Shown: positions 1 to 7,445 of the stretch, one piece after another
Numbering within the stretch: the stretch's first letter is position 1
Layout: each line of letters begins with the position of its first letter
DNA from: an uncultured Eubacterium sp.
Lineage (GTDB): Bacteria > Bacillota > Clostridia > Lachnospirales > Lachnospiraceae
Length of the DNA: 64,000 bases
Reading direction: 5' to 3'
Assembly (NCBI GenBank): GCA_910584875.1
Contig: CAJUDA010000001.1
Location: forward strand, 121,568-185,567
The notes under the pieces: generated by a model
Told to the model about the DNA's origin: nothing
Database searches by the model: none
Seen by the model: the letters and a program-made list of their open reading frames with translations, nothing else
Made by a program: the position numbers and the translations under genes

Positions 1-1
1 A

Positions 2-1228
2 TTAAGCAAAGTTCTCCATCCACAGATGCAGCACATTCCCTATTGTATCAGAAAAGACAGATTTTTCAATGCTTTCTGCAGGAAAAACAGGCTGTTTATA
101 ATAAAGTTTTTCTCCAATGTAATAGGAAATGCTGCCCACAGAGGTATCAGAATGGACCGGGGCATACAGTTTTTCGGGAATATCATAGATCACGGAGATG
201 GATTCAGACCGGCTGGACAGTGTTCTGACTTCATCCGGCTGCTGACAGGATACATAACTGCTTCTGCCGTCTTCTACGGGGATCTGGAGTGCCGTCAGAT
301 CCTGTACCGGCATGGTGAGCGGTGTATAATTTGTGAAACCGAAATCCATCAGCTTTTTTGTATCGGTCCACTTTAGGCTCTTATTGGGAGGCCATCCGCA
401 GGCGAGGACACAACTGGTGAGGATGGTATTGCTTCTTCTGGCAGCGCCCACAAAGCAATAACCGGCTTTACCGGTAAATCCGGTTTTGATGCCAAGCGCC
501 CCATCGTAAAAGGACAGGAAGGCATCTTTATTGGAAACGGAGTAACGGTGTTTTCCGTCAAGAGTACTGAAGGAATGGTTTTTTGTCTGCACCAGGGCGC
601 AGAATTCCCTGTTCTGGATGGCATAGGCAGCAAGACGGCACATATTGGCGGCTGTGCTGTAATGACCGTCGGCATCCAGTCCGTTCGGGGTGACAAAGTG
701 GGTATCCTTCATACCAAGGGCAGCGGCCTTCTGATTCATCTTATCAGCGAAACCCTGGACAGAGCCGGCTATATGTTCTGCGATCGCCACAGCAGAATCG
801 TTGTGGGATTCCAGCATCAGCGAATAGAGAAGATCTTTCAGGCGGTACTGGTACCCCTTTCTCATGCCGAGATGCACTTTCGGCATGGAGGCGGCATGAG
901 AGCTGGCAGTTACGGTTTCATTTACCCTGCCCGACTCCAGTACGAGGATGGCGGTCATGATTTTTGTCGTGCTCGCCATGGGAGCTTTTGTACCACTTTC
1001 TTTACCATATAAAATGCGACCGGAGCTGCTGTCCATGACACAGGCGTATTTTGCCCGGAGTTCAGGGGCGGCCGGTGGTGAGGCGGTGGCCGGGATATGG
1101 ATCTCTTTTTCGGGGAGGAGGACAGATTGCTGGTCTGCCTGAACAGGATGGGTATGGTGGTCCCAGAGAATACCTGCTGTGACCAGCACGAATAGCAGAA
1201 AGACTGCCAGAATATTGGAATGCTTCAT
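2..1228 (-). CDS. D-alanyl-D-alanine carboxypeptidase (serine-type, PBP5-like)
   Basis: The 408-residue product is a low-molecular-weight penicillin-binding protein that removes the terminal D-Ala from peptidoglycan stem peptides outside the membrane. All three active-site motifs are present: S86-T-T-K89, S141-H-N143 and K248-T-G250. A hydrophobic N-terminus (residues 6-21) is a signal peptide or anchor. A beta-rich tail follows the catalytic domain, as in the DacA/DacF group. The gene is complete: its TAA stop lies at positions 2-4 and a GGGAGA-type ribosome binding site precedes the ATG. It is divergent from the decarboxylase operon. I cannot tell whether it is the housekeeping or a sporulation paralogue, so no symbol is given. 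Confidence 0.93.
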   Translation of the reverse strand: MKHSNILAVFLLFVLVTAGILWDHHTHPVQADQQSVLLPEKEIHIPATASPPAAPELRAKYACVMDSSSGRILYGKESGTKAPMASTTKIMTAILVLESGRVNETVTASSHAASMPKVHLGMRKGYQYRLKDLLYSLMLESHNDSAVAIAEHIAGSVQGFADKMNQKAAALGMKDTHFVTPNGLDADGHYSTAANMCRLAAYAIQNREFCALVQTKNHSFSTLDGKHRYSVSNKDAFLSFYDGALGIKTGFTGKAGYCFVGAARRSNTILTSCVLACGWPPNKSLKWTDTKKLMDFGFTNYTPLTMPVQDLTALQIPVEDGRSSYVSCQQPDEVRTLSSRSESISVIYDIPEKLYAPVHSDTSVGSISYYIGEKLYYKQPVFPAESIEKSVFSDTIGNVLHLWMENFA

Positions 1229-1338
1229 TCAAAGGTCTCCCAGAATAGTCATTACCATACTATATGAAGGTCGGTGGAGGGCTATGCCGGCTCAATATAA
1301 AAAACGATTAAATTGCCCAGTTTTTTTAGAAATAGTGG

Positions 1339-1367
1339 TTGCTATTTGTCCCTAAAAGCGTTACAAT
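1339..1367 (+). promoter_or_regulatory. Possible sigma-A promoter of the decarboxylase operon
   Basis: TTGCTA (1339-1344), a 17-base spacer and TACAAT (1362-1367) lie upstream of the first carboxyltransferase gene in the roughly 200-base divergent gap. The match is imperfect but the spacing is ideal. The rest of the gap is AT-rich with no gene visible. Confidence 0.4.
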
Positions 1368-1430
1368 TAAAATCGGATAAAATTTGAGTTTTATATAAAA
1401 AATGATTATTTAGAAAGTGGAGGACTGCAA

Positions 1431-2807
1431 ATGAGTAACTCAGCTACCTTGTCAGCAAGAGAGCGGATTGAACGTCTTGTTGACGCAAACAGTTTTGTTG
1501 AGATCGGCGGGATGGTGACTAAGCGGAACACCGATTTCAACATGCAGGAAAAAGCAGTGCCAGCCGATGGCGTGATCACCGGCTATGGTATCGTGGATTC
1601 TGATCTGGTTTATGTGTACAGTCAGGATGTGACTGCCATGAATGGCTCGATCGGTGAGATGCATGCAAAGAAGATCGCTTCTCTGTATGATATGGCGGTC
1701 AGGGCAGGCGCCCCGGTGATCGGTCTGATCGACTGTGCAGGCGTCCGTGTGCAGGAAGCGGTAGATGCCCTTGCCGGATTTGGAGAGATTTACATGGCGA
1801 AGATCCGGGCGGCGGGTGTGATCCCGCAGATCAGTGCGATCCTGGGTTCCTGTGGCGGCGGTGTGGCGATCTCATCCAGACTGAGTGATATCACACTGAT
1901 GGACGCAGAAAAGGGACATCTTTTTGTGAATTCTCCCAACGCCATTGATGGAAACCGGGTGGAAAAACTGGATACCAGCGCAGCGGCATTCCAGGCAGAG
2001 TCCGGCAACGTGGATATCGTATGCCAGGGGGAAGAGGAAGTGATGGCAAAGATCCGTCAGCTGATCGGAATCCTTCCGGCGAATGCAGCGGCATCGGCAG
2101 AGACAGAGCCTGGCGATGACCTGAACCGTATGCTTACCGGGTTTGACGGTTACGCTGCCGATGCGCAAAAGGCTCTGACACAGATTGCGGATGATATGAC
2201 GTTTATCGAGCTGAAAGCGGAATATGGAAAAGAAATGGTCGTCGGTCTGATGAAACTGGCAGGCGTGACAGTAGGAGCCATTGCGAACTCCGCTGAGGCT
2301 GTCCTGTCAACAAATGGCTGTAAAAAGGCAGAGCAGTTTATGTATTTTTGCGATTCCTTTGAGATTCCGGTGATCACCCTGACAAATGTAAAAGGTTATG
2401 CATCGGATCTGGAGGAAGAGAAGACGATCGCCCAGGCGGTGGCAGATATGACCTATGCGTTTGCCAATGCTGATGTGCCAAAGATCAACCTGATCACGGG
2501 GGATGCGTATGGCAGTGCTTATGTGGCAATGAATTCAAAACATATCGGTGCGGATCTGGTGATGGCGCTGGAAAAAGCAAATGTCGGCGTTATGGATTCG
2601 GCAGCTGCGGCAAAGATCCTGTGTGAGGATGAGATCAAAGGGGCAGAAGATGCAAAGAAAGCACTGGAAGAGAGGAAAAAAGAATTTGATGCCCTGCAGG
2701 CCGGAGCGGATGCGGCAGCCAGAAGAGGCTATGTGGATAATATGATCGAGGGAGATTCAGTGCGCAAGCATCTGATCTATGCCCTGCAGATGTTTGGAAT
2801 GAGGTGA
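1431..2807 (+). CDS. mmdA: Carboxyltransferase subunit, methylmalonyl-CoA decarboxylase alpha / transcarboxylase 12S type
   Basis: The 458-residue protein has two crotonase-like halves of the acyl-CoA carboxyltransferase family. The N-half carries the oxyanion/CoA-binding stretch around SCGGGVAISSRLSD, and the C-half begins near residue 245. These enzymes move CO2 between an acyl-CoA and biotin on the carrier protein. It is somewhat shorter than typical MmdA (about 510 residues), with a short N-terminus. An AGTGGAGG ribosome binding site precedes the ATG. It is followed after 6 bases by the OadG-like gene, then the biotin carrier and the membrane beta subunit, so it most likely feeds a Na+-pumping decarboxylase. 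The acyl-CoA substrate (methylmalonyl, glutaconyl or malonyl) cannot be decided from sequence. Confidence 0.85.
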   Translation: MSNSATLSARERIERLVDANSFVEIGGMVTKRNTDFNMQEKAVPADGVITGYGIVDSDLVYVYSQDVTAMNGSIGEMHAKKIASLYDMAVRAGAPVIGLIDCAGVRVQEAVDALAGFGEIYMAKIRAAGVIPQISAILGSCGGGVAISSRLSDITLMDAEKGHLFVNSPNAIDGNRVEKLDTSAAAFQAESGNVDIVCQGEEEVMAKIRQLIGILPANAAASAETEPGDDLNRMLTGFDGYAADAQKALTQIADDMTFIELKAEYGKEMVVGLMKLAGVTVGAIANSAEAVLSTNGCKKAEQFMYFCDSFEIPVITLTNVKGYASDLEEEKTIAQAVADMTYAFANADVPKINLITGDAYGSAYVAMNSKHIGADLVMALEKANVGVMDSAAAAKILCEDEIKGAEDAKKALEERKKEFDALQAGADAAARRGYVDNMIEGDSVRKHLIYALQMFGMR

Positions 2808-2813
2808 TGAGGA

Positions 2814-3179
2814 ATGGCAGAAGCAGTAACTGAGGTTACGACCATGCCGGAAGCGCTTGTGAATACTGCACTGGGTATGGGAACCGTATTTTGTGTTCTG
2901 ATCCTGATTTCTTTCATTATATATCTTTTTAAGTTTATTCCTAAACTGATAAACCGGGAGAAAAAGGCGGAAGCGGTGAAGGTTCCGGCAGCCCCGGTGT
3001 CATCAGCAGGAAAGGCAGAGAGACCGGCGGCGAAGCCGGCAAAGGCATCAGAGGATGGACAGCTGATCGCGGTGATCGCGGCAGCGGTGGCAGCACAGAT
3101 AACAGAAGAGACCGGTGTTCCGGTGACAGCGGACGGTTTAGTGATCCGTTCTATAAAAAAACGTACATTATCGAATTGA
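2814..3179 (+). CDS. OadG/MmdD-like small membrane subunit of Na+-pumping decarboxylase
   Basis: The 121-residue protein has one transmembrane helix at about residues 23-42, a charged patch and an Ala/Pro/Lys-rich flexible linker. A short C-terminal segment looks like the oxaloacetate decarboxylase gamma/delta tail (around IAAAVAAQITEETG). In this family the subunit holds the carboxyltransferase and biotin carrier onto the membrane beta subunit. Its position between mmdA and the biotin carrier is the usual one. Sequence conservation in the family is low, so the call rests on topology, composition and context. Confidence 0.8.
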   Translation: MAEAVTEVTTMPEALVNTALGMGTVFCVLILISFIIYLFKFIPKLINREKKAEAVKVPAAPVSSAGKAERPAAKPAKASEDGQLIAVIAAAVAAQITEETGVPVTADGLVIRSIKKRTLSN

Positions 3180-3198
3180 TTGAAGGAGGATTTGATTC

Positions 3199-3588
3199 AT
3201 GAAAAGTTATACAATTACAGTAAATGGCAGTGTTTATGATGTGACAGTGGAAGAAAAGGGGGGCGCTTCAGCCCCGGCAGCCACAGCACCTGCGCCAGTG
3301 GCAGCACCTGCACCAGCCGCAGCACCTGCGCCGGCACCAGTTCCGGCGGCGGCTCCTGCGGCAGGCAGTGCAGGGTCTGTTGAGATCCCGGCGCCAATGC
3401 CTGGCAAGATCCTTTCTGTAAAGGCTTCGGTAGGACAGGATGTGAAAAAGGGTGAGGTTATCCTTCTTCTGGAAGCAATGAAGATGGAAAACGAAGTAGT
3501 CGCACCCCAGGACGGCAAGGTTGCCAGCATCAATGTAGCTTCCGGTGCCATGGTTGAGTCCGGGGATGTATTGGCAACGATGGACTGA
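3199..3588 (+). CDS. mmdC: Biotin carboxyl carrier protein (decarboxylase gamma / transcarboxylase 1.3S type)
   Basis: This is a 129-residue biotinyl protein. An N-terminal strand region is followed by an Ala/Pro-rich linker (about residues 25-58) and a biotinyl domain with the canonical EAMKMENE motif, whose central lysine is biotinylated. The carrier arm shuttles carboxybiotin between the carboxyltransferase subunits and the membrane decarboxylase. A GAAGGAGG ribosome binding site precedes the ATG. The Ala/Pro codon repeats (GCACCTGCG-like) make the linker DNA internally repetitive and liable to length variation. Confidence 0.93.
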   Translation: MKSYTITVNGSVYDVTVEEKGGASAPAATAPAPVAAPAPAAAPAPAPVPAAAPAAGSAGSVEIPAPMPGKILSVKASVGQDVKKGEVILLLEAMKMENEVVAPQDGKVASINVASGAMVESGDVLATMD

Positions 3589-3623
3589 TAGTAACCATTA
3601 CAAAATGACCGGAGGTAATTAAG

Positions 3624-4742
3624 ATGGAAGTATTACAAAATCTTATTGACCAGACAGCTTTTTTCAACGGAACACTGGACTGGCGCAGTTATGTCATGAT
3701 CCTGGTTGCCTTTGTATTTCTGTATCTGGCGATCAAAAAAGGATATGAGCCGCTTTTGCTGATCCCGATCGCCTTTGGAATGCTGCTGGTGAATATATAT
3801 CCAGATATTATGAATGAAGGAGGGCTGTTGTCCTACTTCTTCCTGCTGGATGAGTGGAGCATCCTGCCATCCCTGATCTTTATGGGGGTAGGAGCCATGA
3901 CGGACTTCGGTCCGCTGATCGCCAACCCCAAGAGCTTTCTGCTGGGTGCGGCGGCACAGTTTGGTATATTTGGCGCTTATCTGTTTGCCATCCTTATGGG
4001 ATTCAACGGCAAGGCAGCGGCGGCGATCTCGATCATTGGCGGTGCAGACGGTCCTACCTCGATTTTCCTGGCGGGCAAGCTGGGGCAGACTGACCTGATG
4101 GGCCCCATCGCAGTGGCAGCGTATTCCTATATGTCACTGGTGCCGATCATCCAGCCGCCGATCATGAAGCTTCTGACGACGAAGAAAGACCGGGAGATCA
4201 AGATGGAGCAGCTCCGTCCGGTTTCCAAGCTGGAGAGGATCCTGTTCCCGATCGTAGTAACGGTAGTCGTATGTCTGATCCTGCCGACGACAGCACCGCT
4301 TGTCGGTATGCTGATGTTAGGGAATCTGTTTAAAGAATCCGGCGTGGTAAAACAGCTTTCTGAAACAGCATCCAATGCCATGATGTACATCGTAGTTATC
4401 CTGCTTGGGACTTCCGTCGGCGCAAAGACCAGCGGAGCAAACTTCCTGCAGGTGGACACGCTTAAGATCGTTGTTCTGGGACTGGTAGCGTTTGCCCTTG
4501 GTACGGCAGCAGGCGTATTGTTTGGCAAGCTGATGTGTATCGCCACGAAGGGCAAGGTAAATCCATTGATCGGTTCAGCGGGTGTGTCAGCTGTGCCAAT
4601 GGCGGCCCGTGTATCACAGAAGGTGGGAGCGGAAGCAGATCCGACCAATTTCCTTCTGATGCATGCCATGGGACCGAATGTGGCCGGTGTGATCGGTACT
4701 GCCGTGGCGGCGGGTGTATTTATGGCGATCTTTGGAATCTAA
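3624..4742 (+). CDS. mmdB: Na+-translocating decarboxylase beta subunit (OadB/MmdB family)
   Basis: The 372-residue polytopic membrane protein has about nine hydrophobic segments. It contains the family signature GGADGPTSIFLA, whose aspartate is required for Na+ transport and decarboxylation in characterised OadB proteins, plus the conserved C-terminal GPNVAGVIGTA stretch. It decarboxylates carboxybiotin and couples this to Na+ export. Its length matches MmdB/GcdB-type subunits. A CCGGAGGT ribosome binding site lies upstream, and the next gene is the 5S-type carboxyltransferase. Confidence 0.93.
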   Translation: MEVLQNLIDQTAFFNGTLDWRSYVMILVAFVFLYLAIKKGYEPLLLIPIAFGMLLVNIYPDIMNEGGLLSYFFLLDEWSILPSLIFMGVGAMTDFGPLIANPKSFLLGAAAQFGIFGAYLFAILMGFNGKAAAAISIIGGADGPTSIFLAGKLGQTDLMGPIAVAAYSYMSLVPIIQPPIMKLLTTKKDREIKMEQLRPVSKLERILFPIVVTVVVCLILPTTAPLVGMLMLGNLFKESGVVKQLSETASNAMMYIVVILLGTSVGAKTSGANFLQVDTLKIVVLGLVAFALGTAAGVLFGKLMCIATKGKVNPLIGSAGVSAVPMAARVSQKVGAEADPTNFLLMHAMGPNVAGVIGTAVAAGVFMAIFGI

Positions 4743-4808
4743 ACTGTTATTGACAGATTCAGAAGTTTTGAACACAATTATCAGAATGTGTAAGGAGGAT
4801 ATATAGAA

Positions 4809-6221
4809 ATGGCTGAAACAACCAAAAGACCCATCAAGATCACGGAAACGATCCTGCGTGATGCGCATCAGTCACTGATCGCAACCCGCATGACGACGGA
4901 GCAGATGCTGCCGATCATTGATAAGATGGATAAAGTAGGTTATCATGCAGTAGAGTGCTGGGGCGGCGCTACGTTCGATGCGTCCCTGCGTTTTCTGAAA
5001 GAAGATCCGTGGGAACGGCTCCGCAAACTGCGGGACGGATTCAAAAATACAAAGCTCCAGATGCTGTTCCGCGGGCAGAATATTCTGGGATATAATCATT
5101 ATGCCGATGACGTGGTGGAATATTTCGTTCAGAAATCCATCGCAAACGGAATTGATATCATCCGTATCTTTGACTGCCTGAATGATATGCGCAATCTGAA
5201 GACAGCGGTACAGGCGGCAAATAAGGAAAAAGGGCATGCGCAGATCGCCCTTTCCTATACACTCGGTGATGCCTATACACTGGATTACTGGAAAAACATA
5301 GCGAAAGAGATCGAGGACATGGGAGCGAAGTCTCTTTGTATCAAAGACATGGCGGGACTTTTGACGCCGTATCAGGCAACCGAGCTGGTGACAGCTTTGA
5401 AAGAAGCAGTGGAGATCCCGATTGATCTTCATACCCATTATACGTCCGGTGTGGCTGCCATGACATATATGAAAGCAGTTGAGGCAGGCTGCGATATTAT
5501 TGATACCGCGATGAGTCCCTTTGCTCTCGGCACGAGCCAGCCAGCCACTGAGGTTATGGTGGAAACGTTCCGGGGTACGCCGTATGATACAGGACTGGAT
5601 CAGAATCTTCTGGCTGAGATCGGCGACTATTTCCGCCCGATGCGGGAAGAAGCACTGGAAAGCGGTCTGATGAATACGAAGGTGCTTGGTGTAAATATCA
5701 ATACGCTTCGTTATCAGGTGCCGGGCGGTATGCTTTCCAACCTGGTTTCCCAGCTGAAAGAGATGGGGCAGGAAGACAAGTACGAAGAGGTGCTGGAAGA
5801 GGTACCGCGGGTGAGAAAGGACTTTGGCGAGCCGCCGCTGGTGACGCCTTCCTCCCAGATCGTAGGAACCCAGGCGGTTTTGAATGTCGTGTCAGGTGAG
5901 CGGTATAAGATGGTGACGAAGGAATCTAAGAAACTTCTCTCTGGTGAATTTGGACAGACAGTTAAGCCGTTTGATCCGGAAGTCCAGAAAAAGTGTATCG
6001 GGGATGTAGAACCCATTACCTGCCGTCCGGCGGATCTGCTGGAGCCGCAGCTGGAGAAGCTGGAGGCGGAAATGGCGCAGTGGAAGCAGCAGGATGAGGA
6101 TGTGCTTTCTTATGCCCTGTTCCCACAGGTGGCAACAGATTTCTTCAAATACCGGGAGGCACAGAGGGTAAAGGTAGATGCTACTTTAGCAGATAAAGAG
6201 AATCAGGTTTATCCTGTATAG
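4809..6221 (+). CDS. oadA: Oxaloacetate decarboxylase alpha / pyruvate carboxylase subunit B carboxyltransferase (5S type, no biotin domain)
   Basis: The 470-residue protein has the DRE-TIM-like barrel of the pyruvate carboxyltransferase family. Metal and substrate motifs are visible: ETILRDAHQS, MLFRGQNILGY, the lysine in CIKDMAGLL and the metal-binding LHTHYTSG. The protein ends after the PYC_OADA domain without the fused biotinyl domain of classical OadA, so it must use the separate carrier encoded upstream. It therefore resembles the 5S subunit of propionibacterial transcarboxylase. An AAGGAGG ribosome binding site precedes the ATG. The likely reaction is carboxyl transfer between oxaloacetate/pyruvate and carrier biotin. 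Confidence 0.9.
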   Translation: MAETTKRPIKITETILRDAHQSLIATRMTTEQMLPIIDKMDKVGYHAVECWGGATFDASLRFLKEDPWERLRKLRDGFKNTKLQMLFRGQNILGYNHYADDVVEYFVQKSIANGIDIIRIFDCLNDMRNLKTAVQAANKEKGHAQIALSYTLGDAYTLDYWKNIAKEIEDMGAKSLCIKDMAGLLTPYQATELVTALKEAVEIPIDLHTHYTSGVAAMTYMKAVEAGCDIIDTAMSPFALGTSQPATEVMVETFRGTPYDTGLDQNLLAEIGDYFRPMREEALESGLMNTKVLGVNINTLRYQVPGGMLSNLVSQLKEMGQEDKYEEVLEEVPRVRKDFGEPPLVTPSSQIVGTQAVLNVVSGERYKMVTKESKKLLSGEFGQTVKPFDPEVQKKCIGDVEPITCRPADLLEPQLEKLEAEMAQWKQQDEDVLSYALFPQVATDFFKYREAQRVKVDATLADKENQVYPV

Positions 6222-6290
6222 AACCAGAGGCTGTCGCACAGGCGTTATCGTACCGTCAGTGCGGCAGTCACTGTATAATGAGGACTGAGT

Positions 6291-7430
6291 ATGGAGAAAG
6301 TGGCAGAACTGCTGGAGAAATGCCTGTGTGAGAGACTGTCCCGGGGCATCATCAGTAATAAACGAAGATCCGGCGTGTCAAACAAGATTGTGGTAAGACC
6401 CTTTTGGGAAAGCGGTCTTTTGTTTCAGGTGGAGGAATACCGCAACAGTCAGGTGTTTCACAGGAATTACAAAAAGGCGGAGATACGGCAGTATATCCTG
6501 ACCCTGCTTTCAGACTCTTATAAGCAGCTCGATCTCCTGATGGAAGACTGTCAGTATTCCGTGCTGGTAAATAAAAAGGGAAAGTCAAACATTAAGAGAA
6601 AGGAACAGGACGGGTTCCGGCAGATCGATCTTGGCCATAACCGTAAAAAGGAATATATTTTACCATCCGGTGAAAAAATCCCCTTTCTGGTTGAACTGGG
6701 TGTACAGACAGAATCTGGCAAGATCATAGACAAAAAACAGAAAAAATTCCGGCAGATCAACCGGTTTTTGGAATTTATACGGGATATCCTTCCTGAACTT
6801 CCGGATGACCGCAGGATTACGATCGTGGATTTCGGCTGTGGAAAATCATATCTCACCTTTGCCATATATCATTATCTAAGGATCATCAAGGGCTATGATA
6901 TCAGGATGACCGGTCTTGATCTGAAAAAAGAAGTGATAGAGCACTGCCAGAGGCTGGCAGGGAAATTCGGGTATACAGAGCTGACGTTTTTGCAGGGGGA
7001 TATTGCTTCTTATGACGGGGCGGGTCAGGTGGATATGGTGGTCACTCTGCACGCCTGTGATACAGCTACCGATTTTGCTCTGGAAAAGGCTGTGAAATGG
7101 GGGGCGAAGGTGATTTTGTCAGTGCCCTGCTGTCAGCACGAACTGAACCGGCAGTTCACAGGTAGTCTGCTTGAGCCGGTTTTGAAATATGGTATTTTAA
7201 AAGAGCGCATGGCAGCGCTGATAACAGATGGCCTCCGGGCAGAATTGCTGGAACAAATGGGGTATGAGGTGCAGATCCTGGAGTTCATTGATATGGAACA
7301 TACACCAAAGAATCTGCTGATCCGTGCTGTTTACCGGAACAGGCACCAGTGTCAGACAGATTCATATGATAAACTTTGTGACAGTATGAATCTTCATGGT
7401 ACATTAGAACGGTTATTACGGAATAATTAA
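6291..7430 (+). CDS. Class I SAM-dependent methyltransferase (Methyltransf_32-like)
   Basis: The 379-residue protein has an N-terminal domain of unknown role (about residues 1-170). A Rossmann methyltransferase domain follows, with SAM motif I IVDFGCGKSYLTFA and the characteristic LHACDTATD and VPCCQHEL motifs. The last two are shared with a family also found in eukaryotes (METTL25/RRNAD1 group) whose bacterial substrates are mostly unknown. The two adjacent cysteines in VPCCQHE are conserved in the family as I remember it. The gene sits 69 bases after the decarboxylase operon and 15 bases before the c-di-GMP gene. An RNA substrate is plausible but unproven. Confidence 0.8.
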   Translation: MEKVAELLEKCLCERLSRGIISNKRRSGVSNKIVVRPFWESGLLFQVEEYRNSQVFHRNYKKAEIRQYILTLLSDSYKQLDLLMEDCQYSVLVNKKGKSNIKRKEQDGFRQIDLGHNRKKEYILPSGEKIPFLVELGVQTESGKIIDKKQKKFRQINRFLEFIRDILPELPDDRRITIVDFGCGKSYLTFAIYHYLRIIKGYDIRMTGLDLKKEVIEHCQRLAGKFGYTELTFLQGDIASYDGAGQVDMVVTLHACDTATDFALEKAVKWGAKVILSVPCCQHELNRQFTGSLLEPVLKYGILKERMAALITDGLRAELLEQMGYEVQILEFIDMEHTPKNLLIRAVYRNRHQCQTDSYDKLCDSMNLHGTLERLLRNN

Positions 7431-7445
7431 AGGAGTCGATACATT

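Noticed and set aside
3240..3375. Repeat array in the biotin carrier gene
   Set aside because: The repetitive DNA simply encodes the Ala/Pro linker; it is not a CRISPR or satellite array. No CRISPR-like regular repeats were found elsewhere.
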